From an uncultured Bacteroidales bacterium (GTDB lineage: Bacteria; Bacteroidota; Bacteroidia; Bacteroidales; F082), in contig CAMZJA010000007.1 of assembly GCA_947307415.1 (NCBI GenBank), forward strand, positions 1-64,000: DNA of 64,000 bases, written 5' to 3'. The position numbers were made by a program, and so were the translations under genes. Each line of letters starts with the position of its first letter. Positions within the stretch are counted from its first letter, which is position 1. The notes below the pieces were generated by a model. That model had not been told where the DNA came from, ran no database searches, and worked only from the letters and a program-made list of their open reading frames with translations. Shown here piece after piece: positions 1-7,097 of this stretch.

Positions 1-204
1 GATACGGATGTACGGCACATTTGGCTGCAGGAAGTTCAGCACAAGATTGAACTTGAGACGCTGATTGACCTGCCCTGCTGTGCGAGGATTTTTGACGTGC
101 TGGGCCTGGCCACGCATATAGCTGATGCCTTTCCAACTTGAACCGATAACGGTTCCGACTTTACCTGAGAAACCACCCAGGATTCCTTGTTTGATTGTTC
201 CCAT
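1..204 (-). CDS. DUF6266 family protein, N-terminal part (cut by window edge)
   Basis: The visible 68 codons begin MGTIKQGILGGFSGKVGTVI and continue with a GSSWKGISYMRG segment. This is the characteristic glycine-rich start of the DUF6266 family of Bacteroidota, whose function is unknown. The start at 204 is fixed by the conserved N-terminus and by the leader: the sequence just upstream (TTATTAACCCTAAAAAACAA on the minus strand) is nearly the same as that before the second DUF6266 gene at 994. The 3' part lies outside the window. The family call is from recognised sequence pattern and no function is inferred. Confidence 0.8.
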   Translation of the reverse strand, partial: MGTIKQGILGGFSGKVGTVIGSSWKGISYMRGQAQHVKNPRTAGQVNQRLKFNLVLNFLQPNVPYIRI

Positions 205-322
205 AATTTTAAATTGTTTTTTAGGGTTAATAAATAATGTTTTACACGGCCTTGGTACGGAGTTGGTATGGACAAGGTCTTGCCATACCCCCTCTCCGAC
301 CAGGCTTCGCCACAATAATACG

Positions 323-351
323 AAAAAACCGAGGCGATTGGTTCGCCTCGG
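323..351 (-). terminator. Rho-independent terminator after the DUF6266 gene
   Basis: A perfect 8-bp stem (CCGAGGCG at 329-336 with CGCCTCGG at 344-351, 7-nt loop) is followed on the minus strand by six T (complement of 323-328). It lies about 60 bp past the stop codon of the 413-994 gene. Confidence 0.8.
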
Positions 352-391
352 TGTGGAATGCAGTGAAATGCATCGGAATGCAGTGTTTTTC

Positions 392-421
392 ACCCTACAT
401 TTACCCTACATTTTACCCTAC
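392..421. repeat. Triple tandem ACCCTACATTT repeat at a gene end
   Basis: Three head-to-tail copies of ACCCTACA with 2-4 T between them. On the minus strand this is TGTAGGGTAAA repeated, and the first copy supplies the last codons and the TAA stop of the DUF6266 gene. Confidence 0.7.
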
Positions 422-994
422 AATGAATTCACCCAAGTACTCAGAGTTTGAAACCTTCTTCCCGTCGGCTGAACGCATTGAGAGATAGATGATGACTTTG
501 TCGCCATGCCAACGCTCGGGAAGTTCGTATGGCTCTGAAGAGTCATTGCGAGGATTGCCATGGAGGAAGCAGAAAAATTCATCCTTAGCGAAGTCATAGA
601 ACAAGACCATGGAGTAATCGTCCGGCTGGGCGTTGCCCTCCCCTGAGTTGTCCTTAAGGGTGATTTCACATTTGTTGTCCAGGATTGAGAGTGCCTCAAG
701 CTCTGGAGGTATCAGGCAACCTTTTGAGAGGATTACTCGAGAGAAATCGATGAAGTACTCGTGCTTGTGGCCAGTGCTGCGGAGAGCTTTGCGAACCATC
801 TGAGTGACCGCATACTGATAAGGCGTTTGCTTATCAGATACGTATTTCAAGCCGATGTTGATGAAGCGAAGAATTGGATAGAGAAAAGCTTTTGCAAGTT
901 TGATTTTCTCCTGGTCGGTTTTGGAGATGAACTCGATGACTTTGCCGATTGTGCCACCAGGGCAATCGTCTTTTTTACGTTTAGTTGTTCCCAT
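413..994 (-). CDS. DUF6266 family protein (divergent paralogue)
   Basis: 193 residues. The N-terminus (MGTTKRKKDDCPGGTIGKVI) keeps the family's glycine-rich start in shortened form. The C-terminal third (around residues 115-190) carries the family core: a DNSGEGNAQPDD stretch, then hydrophobic strands, WHGDKVIIYL and DGKKVSNSEYLG. DUF6266 proteins are Bacteroidota-specific and of unknown function; the C-terminal part reads like a beta-sandwich (inference). No signal peptide or membrane segment is seen. The gene shares its leader with the partial gene at 1-204, so the two look like a tandem duplication that has diverged. A strong terminator at 323-351 ends its transcript. Confidence 0.8.
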   Translation of the reverse strand: MGTTKRKKDDCPGGTIGKVIEFISKTDQEKIKLAKAFLYPILRFINIGLKYVSDKQTPYQYAVTQMVRKALRSTGHKHEYFIDFSRVILSKGCLIPPELEALSILDNKCEITLKDNSGEGNAQPDDYSMVLFYDFAKDEFFCFLHGNPRNDSSEPYELPERWHGDKVIIYLSMRSADGKKVSNSEYLGEFIVG

Positions 995-1234
995 GATAAT
1001 TGTTTTTTAGAGTTAATAAATTGATTGTGAGAACAATAATAAAGAATAAAACGATGCCAGACGTGATGTCGGTGTGGAATGCAGGATTATGCAGCGGAAT
1101 TCATGTATTTGCAGGTTGGACAGAGATGCGAAGCTGTATTAAAATTTTTCACCAAAACGAAGAAGAAACAAAAAAATAAAAAAAAGATGCTTTTTTTTGC
1201 CAGCCATGATAGCCGACGGCAGTCAAGGTTTTTT

Positions 1235-1272
1235 GCAAAAAAATACTACCCCAGAGGGGTGGAGATTTTTTT
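1235..1272. repeat. Hairpin-like direct repeat, copy 1
   Basis: Sequence GC, seven A, TACTACCCC-AGA-GGGGTGGAG, then T7. The arms are complementary around the ACCCC/GGGGT core and the A and T tracts, so it can fold. Copy 2 is at 2564-2601. Confidence 0.65.
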
Positions 1273-1455
1273 CCAAAAACCCGAAGGGCTTGACCTTGAC
1301 GGACTAGGCAATCAGGGCTAATTTTGCATCATTTTTTTTGAATTTTTGAATCACCATCATTTTTTTCTCGCAGATTTCACAGATTACACGGATTTGGACT
1401 TCCACTGTTCTTCCACAAGGGATTTAGGCTCGTTGACACTCGCAGGATTTCGCAT

Positions 1456-1487
1456 ATCGGAGCACTAAGAGAACTAAGAGACCTCGG
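1456..1487. repeat. 32-bp direct repeat, copy 1
   Basis: ATCGGAGCACTAAGAGAACT and 12 further bases match 1803-1834 with about four mismatches by eye. Confidence 0.7.
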
Positions 1488-1802
1488 TTTAATCAGGAAT
1501 CAAAAAAGGAGAAGTCACCAAAAAGGGCGGGTTGGGTGGGGACGCAACACTGTCGGCAAATTCTTGAGTGAAGTGAAGCGTCTAACGGAGCGGAGTTAGA
1601 CGATGAACGGAACGAAAGATTTTGCCTTTGCTCAGGAACTTTCAATAGAAGACAGAACCAAAAAAGAGACGCATTGTGTTTTGCTGAAGCAGCATGAGTG
1701 TAGCGTCAGCCGAGGGTTCCCGCTGGGAGACGGCTGTCGCTATACTGATGCTGCGGCATGCAATGATGACGAAAACGCTGAATTGAGCAGAGACCAAAAA
1801 AA

Positions 1803-1834
1803 ATCGGAGCACTCAGAGAACTAAGAGCACTCGG
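1803..1834. repeat. 32-bp direct repeat, copy 2
   Basis: Second copy of the repeat at 1456-1487, same orientation. Confidence 0.7.
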
Positions 1835-2563
1835 AATTTACTCGGAAACAATCAATGAAGCCATTGCTAAAAAACATGTGGGTCTGGGCAAGGGAGGGAA
1901 ATGAAATGACCGGACGCAGCTCAAGTGAGGTCGCACCGCGTACCTCCCCCGGCCGATAGGACGGGGGCCCGGAAGCAAAAACGAAGTTTTTTGCTGGAGG
2001 GTGCGCGCGACGCGCGTGCGGGGTGGCAGCAGCTGGGAGGTGGCACGGAGGCGGTTTTTTCAACGATAACACGAAACGGATGACACAACAATTGAGACTT
2101 GCAGAAGCAAACAAAGCGAGACGGAATGAAAACCGCTGAGTAGCCCGCAGCTGTTAGGGGCTGACTTTTGCAGCCGATGTTCCATTTGAATTACTGACAA
2201 GCATTAAAGAATGAAAAAACGTTGTGTTTTACGGGAACACTAAATGACGGCTGAAAAAGGCAGACCCCTGCCACCCCGCTGGGCGGCGCGCTTTAACACA
2301 AGGGGCTGGCGGCGGGATTTGGATGCAGGGACAATGAATTGTGCAGTTGCATTCAAAGGAGCAGAGACGTTTGAATTATCAGTGAACCCCGCCGAGAGGC
2401 AGCCCCGAGCGAGCGACCAAGCTGCCGCCTAAAAGCCTTTTTGAAGTGCGTTCAATTTACCCGGGAACATGGTAGCGGTTGAGGGGCGAGAGCTTTAGCT
2501 TGCGCCCCAGTGACGTTCAATTGTGCCGTAAACACGAAGCGGGGTTCCCCATGCAAGGGCTGG

Positions 2564-2601
2564 GCAAAAAAAATACTACCCGTAGGGTGGAGATTTTTTT
2601 T
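2564..2601. repeat. Hairpin-like direct repeat, copy 2
   Basis: GC, eight A, TACTACCC-GTA-GGGTGGAG, then T8. Same design as 1235-1272, but the stem core is one base pair shorter on each side, as if both arms changed together. Confidence 0.65.
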
Positions 2602-2668
2602 AGACCAGCTTGCGAAGCCCTTGCAGGGGGCAAAAAGGCTTTTAAGGCAGCGCGGAAGCGAACACCGC

Positions 2669-2790
2669 TTTCCCGCCTACACACTCACAATTTGAACGAG
2701 AACATTGTATAGAAGCAGGAACCAAAAGAGGGGAAATTGGAAAAGCGGCTAAACGGAACAAGGTGATGAGCAGAAACCTTTATGCCGCGG
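2669..2790. repeat. 122-bp direct repeat flanking the Rhs array, copy 1
   Basis: Matches 6757-6878 in the same orientation with about 13 mismatches counted by eye. Both copies run from TTTCCCGCCTACACACTCAC to ATGCCGCGG. The whole Rhs toxin array lies between the copies. Confidence 0.85.
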
Positions 2791-2932
2791 AGGGATAAAA
2801 GAGACAATAGGATCTTTAGGGAGTTTAGAGGCAATAGTGATGATTTTTCCAATGGAGGAATATGGGGATTTTGGTGAAATTGGGGAAATAAAATGCTGTT
2901 GGCTCCTTCCTTGCAAAAGGGTTGTATAAACA

Positions 2933-3052
2933 TTAGTTCATGTTAATCAAGCCGAAGTTGTCGTAGTGCTCATGTAAGGTGTAGCCGCGGTCGTTTATAA
3001 CATAGTTCATAGTGCCGTTGTTTTGATGTTTTTTTACAATAAACTTTACCAT
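2933..3052 (-). pseudogene. Rhs core remnant
   Basis: A short open frame encodes QNNGTMNYVI and YTLHEHYDNFGLINMN before a stop. The QNNGTMNYVI and LINMN parts match the start of the neighbouring Rhs tail gene (DQNNNGTMSYVI ... LINMNGRLYDP). The frame is cut exactly where the canonical NGRLYDPxxGR core should follow. It overlaps the stop of the upstream lipoprotein gene by 7 bp. I read it as the leftover front of a third Rhs tail whose core and toxin part have been lost. Confidence 0.7.
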
Positions 3053-3741
3053 GCTATGACCCACCAACACACTCTTTCACAAGAACGAGAGACCCCTATA
3101 CCACGAGAATAGCCGTGTTTCCATTTCTCCGGCAATACCGGACGAGGTTCCTTATCAGCAAGTTCCTTGTTTCTCCAAAAATTACCTGGTTGGGCATCAA
3201 TGACATAAACTACTAAATCCGATGGCAGATTTTCATACTCTTGCTTACAGTAATATGTGCCATTAAATAATGAATCAATTCTTGTGCCAAGTAAAAAATC
3301 GGCATCTTGAAAGTCATATATTGGAGGATTAATTGTGTCAAAAGACTCCTGTTTGTAGGACTGTATGATATCCATATAACAAATATCTATCTTTATTGTA
3401 GAATCGTTGTTGAACGAGTTCTTTCTCAAATAATGAATAGTATCTTCAATCATGTTTATATAGGACACAGACGCTGAGTCAACAAAAACGGCAGAACAGC
3501 TGAAATTATGATAGAGGCTGTCATCGATACATGGAATATATCTGGATGACCATCTGTGTTGTCCCTTGTTTTTCTTATGCCATGAAGCAGGGAAATGGCT
3601 GGTTAAGCCTCCAACTTCATACATTTCATCAAGTTGTTTAATAAATGGTATTCTGGCCATATCATCGGAATACATCTGTGTCTCGTAAATACATGATGAC
3701 AATACTATTGTCACGATAAATAAAAATAGTAATTTTTTCAT
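3046..3741 (-). CDS. Putative lipoprotein, candidate immunity protein of the Rhs tail upstream
   Basis: 231 residues with a lipoprotein signal peptide (MKKLLFLFIVTIVLSSC, Cys17). No domain is recognised; the mature part is rich in Asp, Tyr and Ser. The gene starts 11 bp after the stop of the Rhs tail gene 3752-4789 on the same strand, the position where toxin-immunity partners of polymorphic toxins are found. The lipid anchor would place it in the periplasm or at the outer membrane, so the toxin it may neutralise would act outside the cytoplasm. The last 20 residues include several Cys and Trp; the tail runs into the following Rhs remnant and may itself be altered by recombination. Function is inference from position. 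Confidence 0.6.
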   Translation of the reverse strand: MKKLLFLFIVTIVLSSCIYETQMYSDDMARIPFIKQLDEMYEVGGLTSHFPASWHKKNKGQHRWSSRYIPCIDDSLYHNFSCSAVFVDSASVSYINMIEDTIHYLRKNSFNNDSTIKIDICYMDIIQSYKQESFDTINPPIYDFQDADFLLGTRIDSLFNGTYYCKQEYENLPSDLVVYVIDAQPGNFWRNKELADKEPRPVLPEKWKHGYSRGIGVSRSCERVCWWVIAW

Positions 3742-3751
3742 ATCGTTTTTA

Positions 3752-4789
3752 TTATTTTGGATACCTTTTTATGTATAAATCTATCAAAGGATTTCCACCA
3801 CCATTATTTATATAGTTGTCAATACTTCCACAATCATAACTATTAATATAGTCATGATAACCGTTAAGAGTCTTTATCGTTTTACCTAAAAATCTCCATT
3901 TTGTTGGTTGTTCGTATGAATACATGTTACGTGTCACTTGGGGTATATAAAATGGATAAGAATGTTGCTTTCCATATAAAACGTGTCCAATAGGAATTGT
4001 TGATATAACATCAAAATCTTTAGGTACGTAAGCGACTTTTTCCCAATAACGATAGTTTTCTCCATACGTTATATGAAAACTGTGTCCAGGAATTGTTGGG
4101 TGTGATTCAGTATAACTATAAGAATACTCTAATGCTTGTGTCGGGACCTGTTTATAACCATGTGCAGACATGAAACTTTTTGCAGAGTTTGAATCAAGCA
4201 TTAAAGATATATCTCCTCTCCTCATATCAATCCTACCATGATTTTGCGCAATGAGGGAAATCTCCGCTCCCATGTCATCATCTGTAAACATACCGTTTGG
4301 TCCCAGCCATTTCCATCCACTTCCTTTCATTGCCCCGGTGCCTTCATCACCCTGATGCATATTAACATTGTAGTAGATTTCTCCGGTTTCCTCATTTTCG
4401 AACCAGTCATCAACAGGAATCTGGTTCCCCAATGACTCGTCGGTGGAGAAAGAGGAACGCGTGTTTGAATTTGTACCCCAATAATCAAAGTACAACAATG
4501 TTGATGTGCGATTTCGGAATCCTCCCACAGAGATATACCCGCTCGGGTCGGTGTACCTCAACGGGTTGTTGAAGCAATAGGAATATCTGTTATATGCCTG
4601 CGAGTTCTGTTCATCTTGGATAACGATGTCGGGCGAGAGCATGCGGCCGACGATCGGGTCGTACAGGCGGCCGTTCATGTTTATCAGACTGCGGTATTTT
4701 ATAACATAACTCATTGTGCCGTTGTTGTTTTGATCCAGTGCAAAGATAGCAAATAATCTACCATGTTTAGATATATACATGTCAATCAT
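3752..4789 (-). CDS. Orphan Rhs C-terminal tail (truncated core plus variable toxin-like domain)
   Basis: 345 residues. Residues 20-85 hold only the last piece of an Rhs core: NNNGTMSYVI, then NGRLYDPIVGRMLSPD and NRYSYCFNNPLRYTDPSGY. From about residue 85 to 130 (SVGGFRNRTSTLLYFDYWG to IPVDDW) the protein is nearly identical to the tail at 5392-6849, then it diverges fully. The variable C-terminal 210 residues match no toxin domain I know. There is no signal peptide and no long Rhs repeat region, so this is a displaced tail that cannot be delivered as it stands. Such orphan tails can replace the tail of a full-length Rhs gene by recombination through the shared core. The start is uncertain; ATG 4780 is an alternative. 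Confidence 0.75.
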   Translation of the reverse strand: MIDMYISKHGRLFAIFALDQNNNGTMSYVIKYRSLINMNGRLYDPIVGRMLSPDIVIQDEQNSQAYNRYSYCFNNPLRYTDPSGYISVGGFRNRTSTLLYFDYWGTNSNTRSSFSTDESLGNQIPVDDWFENEETGEIYYNVNMHQGDEGTGAMKGSGWKWLGPNGMFTDDDMGAEISLIAQNHGRIDMRRGDISLMLDSNSAKSFMSAHGYKQVPTQALEYSYSYTESHPTIPGHSFHITYGENYRYWEKVAYVPKDFDVISTIPIGHVLYGKQHSYPFYIPQVTRNMYSYEQPTKWRFLGKTIKTLNGYHDYINSYDCGSIDNYINNGGGNPLIDLYIKRYPK

Positions 4790-4837
4790 CTTGTCACAAA
4801 AAAACTATTTACTAAAACAGAACCAATCTTATAACCA

Positions 4838-5395
4838 CTATCTCTTATATATGTTGGAAGGAGACGTAGCTTTCCATCCTTCACATGAACCATAAATATT
4901 GTTACAATAGTTTAAAGTCCAACCAGCATATTCTGATGTCTTTGTTATTATTAATATTTTTATCCAATCTGTTCCTTTGTCTACTCCTATTATATTAGCA
5001 ACAAATCCTTCTTGGTTGCGTATCATATCATATTCAAATATTTCGATACATTGGCTTGATGCATCGGGAGCTGAAAACAAGTAAATACTGGAGGATGACA
5101 TCATCCAACACCACACATTACAGTATTTCTTTTCTATCCAGTTAGTACCTTTTAAATTGTTTTGATCAAATATACTCACTAAAAACCTGTCGTTTTTTTC
5201 GTCCAATATTTGAAGTGAATAATAGTTTTCCTTTATTGTATCTTGATATAAGTATGATAAAATAGTAGTATCCTCTAAAGATTTATATAATGGAATGGGT
5301 TGGTTCATATCATATACAAAACACCAATTATTGTTTTGTGCATAAACTCTAGTAAAACAAAGTGCCAATATAATTATTAAAAGACTTTTGTTCAT
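4838..5395 (-). CDS. Secreted protein, candidate immunity partner of the Rhs tail 5392-6849
   Basis: 185 residues with a classical signal peptide (MNKSLLIIILALCFTRVYAQ). I chose ATG 5395 because it overlaps the TGA of the upstream Rhs gene as ATGA, a mark of translational coupling; a start at 5407 is possible but less natural. The mature protein has several Trp/Tyr-rich strands (NWCFVYDMN, VWCWMM, YAGWTLNYC) and six or more Cys; no family is recognised. Tight coupling to an Rhs toxin tail and export to the periplasm suggest it protects the cell from a toxin acting in the periplasm. This role is inferred from context only. Confidence 0.65.
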   Translation of the reverse strand: MNKSLLIIILALCFTRVYAQNNNWCFVYDMNQPIPLYKSLEDTTILSYLYQDTIKENYYSLQILDEKNDRFLVSIFDQNNLKGTNWIEKKYCNVWCWMMSSSSIYLFSAPDASSQCIEIFEYDMIRNQEGFVANIIGVDKGTDWIKILIITKTSEYAGWTLNYCNNIYGSCEGWKATSPSNIYKR

Positions 5396-6849
5396 TTTAA
5401 AATACATTTATGTTCTTTATTATGTTCTCTTATAATGATCATTTTAAATCCATTTTGACCAATTTGTTTTTCAAAACGATTCCATTGACTGCCTAATATT
5501 AATGGACATCCTGTTGAAACATTTTCTCCTGCAAAACCATTTTTATTGGTCCTATGGACAAATATTCCATTTTTTTGAGTTGGACTATATGAATTTGGTA
5601 CACCATTATACCATCCATTGTTCATATCATATAAACAATCAACAGGATATCTATTGTTTACAGCATAGTGAGATGAAATTAACCCTGATTTTCCTTCTTT
5701 ATCATATACAACATCATAATAGCCATCATCAATAGCGCCATATTTTGTATAATTAGAAGACATTGTATATCCGGTATAGCTTTCAATATCATCAGTACCG
5801 TACTTACCATAAACAGTAACTATTGCGGGATTTGCTCCTTCTCCATTCAAGTAATCATTCTCGCCAAGATTTTCATTTGTTGATCCTTTGAAAAGTACCA
5901 CAATTTCTCCAAGATATTTTCCATCCAATCCAGCTTTGTCCATTTCCGCTTGGCTTTTGTAATCGGTCCAATTTATGTTTCCGTCGGAATCTTCATACCA
6001 GTCATCAACAGGAATCTGGTTCCCCAACGACTCGTCGGTGGAGAAAGAGGAACGCGTGTTTGAATTTGTACCCCAATAATCAAAGTACAACAATGTTGAT
6101 GTGCGATTTCGGAATCCTCCCACAGAGATATACCCACTCGGGTCGGTGTACCTCAACGGGTTATTGAAGCAATACGAATACCTGTTATATGCCTGCGAGT
6201 TCTGTTCGTCTTGGATAACGATGTCGGGCGAGAGCATGCGGCCGACGAGCGGGTCGTACATTCGCGTCTCGAAGTCATACCATCCGAAAGTGATTCCGGC
6301 AAGAGTCTGGTCCTGCAGCTCCTTGCCGCCGAAAAGGTGACGGTTGGGCTGTCGGCTGCCATAATCATTACAGCGTAAGGTATAGCCGAATGGGTAATAT
6401 GACACCGATTGCACCACTTCAGGCAGACTTCCGTTGTGAGAAACAAACTCAACCCTAGTGTTTCCTAGATGGTCGGTAATGGTGTAGTGATATTTCCATA
6501 GGGATTTCTTGTTCATAGTATTACGCACAATTCTTCCGAACGGTGCAAAGATACAAAAATCATCGTAAGTATATGCATAATTCTGCAATAAATTTCTGCC
6601 ATCAGATGTGATTATGCCGAGCAGCCTGCCATTTTCGCTGTCATAGTCGCGATATGTCGTGAGGCCGTTGCCGGTGTGGAATTGTGTAAGGTGACCATAA
6701 ATATTGTGTTCATCGGCTTGCCAAAGAGTGTTGTCGTCAGAATCTTTAACGGTAATTTTCCCGCCTACACACTCACAATTGCAACGTGAACATTGTATAG
6801 AAGCAGGAACCAAAAGACGAAACATTTGAAAAGCGGCTAAACGGAACAT
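5392..6849 (-). CDS. Rhs core fragment with variable C-terminal domain (5'-truncated)
   Basis: Open frame of 485 codons. Residues 1-30 come from the 122-bp flanking repeat and are not Rhs-like, so the true 5' part is missing and the ATG at 6849 may not be used. From about residue 31 it is Rhs: TDHLGNTRVEF, YYPFGYTL, FGGKELQD, YDPLVGRMLSPD and FNNPLRYTDPSGY. The variable domain follows from about residue 285. Its end contains GIFVHRTNKNGF and then VSTGCPLI, a His and a [ST]xGC spaced 13 residues apart. That resembles the active-site pattern of YkuD-type L,D-transpeptidases, so a peptidoglycan-directed enzyme is possible (weak inference). The exported candidate immunity protein downstream fits a periplasmic target. 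The core is nearly identical to that in the 3752-4789 gene. Confidence 0.7.
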   Translation of the reverse strand: MFRLAAFQMFRLLVPASIQCSRCNCECVGGKITVKDSDDNTLWQADEHNIYGHLTQFHTGNGLTTYRDYDSENGRLLGIITSDGRNLLQNYAYTYDDFCIFAPFGRIVRNTMNKKSLWKYHYTITDHLGNTRVEFVSHNGSLPEVVQSVSYYPFGYTLRCNDYGSRQPNRHLFGGKELQDQTLAGITFGWYDFETRMYDPLVGRMLSPDIVIQDEQNSQAYNRYSYCFNNPLRYTDPSGYISVGGFRNRTSTLLYFDYWGTNSNTRSSFSTDESLGNQIPVDDWYEDSDGNINWTDYKSQAEMDKAGLDGKYLGEIVVLFKGSTNENLGENDYLNGEGANPAIVTVYGKYGTDDIESYTGYTMSSNYTKYGAIDDGYYDVVYDKEGKSGLISSHYAVNNRYPVDCLYDMNNGWYNGVPNSYSPTQKNGIFVHRTNKNGFAGENVSTGCPLILGSQWNRFEKQIGQNGFKMIIIREHNKEHKCILK

Positions 6850-6878
6850 TGTATTGAGCAGAAACCTTCATGCCGCGG
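6757..6878. repeat. 122-bp direct repeat flanking the Rhs array, copy 2
   Basis: Second copy of the repeat at 2669-2790. It interrupts the Rhs reading frame: core sequence stops at about 6756 and the repeat begins. Confidence 0.85.
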
Positions 6879-6902
6879 TAGAAAAAGAAAATCCTCCAGA
6901 GA

Positions 6903-6935
6903 GGATTTGGAGGATTTGGGGGATTTGAAGGATTT
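6903..6935. repeat. Four GGATTT units at 9-bp period
   Basis: GGATTT occurs at 6903, 6912, 6921 and 6930, separated by GGA, GGG and GAA. The upstream AATCCTCC (near 6889) can pair with GGAGGATT. Function unknown. Confidence 0.6.
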
Positions 6936-6950
6936 AATTGAGGGTGAAGT

Positions 6951-6988
6951 TGTAAAATTTCTTTACAGCAGTGTAAAAATTTTTTACA
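6951..6988 (+). promoter_or_regulatory. Twin palindromic upstream activator sites (before TolC gene)
   Basis: Two 17-bp near-palindromes: TGTAAAATTTCTTTACA (6951-6967) and TGTAAAAATTTTTTACA (6972-6988), centres 21 bp apart. The same pair stands before the permease genes at 21982 and 25780. They are likely binding sites for the sigma-54 activator encoded at 34361. Confidence 0.75.
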
Positions 6989-7040
6989 CTTTTTTATTTT
7001 GCTATTTTTAAATATTGTTGATAATCAGACTTTTACGAGT

Positions 7041-7057
7041 TTGGCATGACGTTTGTT
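7041..7057 (+). promoter_or_regulatory. Sigma-54 promoter of the exporter operon
   Basis: TTGGCATG-ACGT-TTGTT fits the sigma-54 -24/-12 consensus (TTGGCACG-N4-TTGCA), with the -12 C replaced by T. The GG and the G of the -12 box are correctly 12 bp apart. The predicted transcript start is near 7068, about 30 nt before ATG 7098. Confidence 0.75.
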
Positions 7058-7097
7058 TAGTTTAGAGTGTAGAGTTGAAAGTTTAAAGTTTTATAAT

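Larger units (their letters stand above)
995..2932. other. Long intergenic region without a credible gene
   Basis: About 1.9 kb on both strands. All open frames are short (under 100 codons) and composed of unnatural runs of low-complexity or arginine/proline-rich residues. The sequence mixes A/T-rich stretches with very GC-rich ones (around 1925-2045, including a GCGCG-CGA-CGCGC hairpin near 2005-2018). It contains three pairs of dispersed repeats listed separately. A CGCAGATTTCACAGATTACA stretch near 1370 resembles degenerate intergenic repeats often seen in Bacteroidales. I see no tRNA, transposase or phage gene. Confidence 0.6.

Noticed and set aside
1079..2712. Several short open frames (61-97 codons) on both strands
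   Set aside because: Composition is erratic, there is no plausible start context or known motif, and they overlap repeats and GC-rich hairpins.
2669..6878. Composite transposon flanked by insertion sequences
   Set aside because: The 122-bp direct repeats contain no transposase and show no terminal inverted repeats or target duplications.
7053..7097. TTG start for the TolC-like gene
   Set aside because: It lies within the sigma-54 element, upstream of the predicted transcript start, and spoils the signal peptide.
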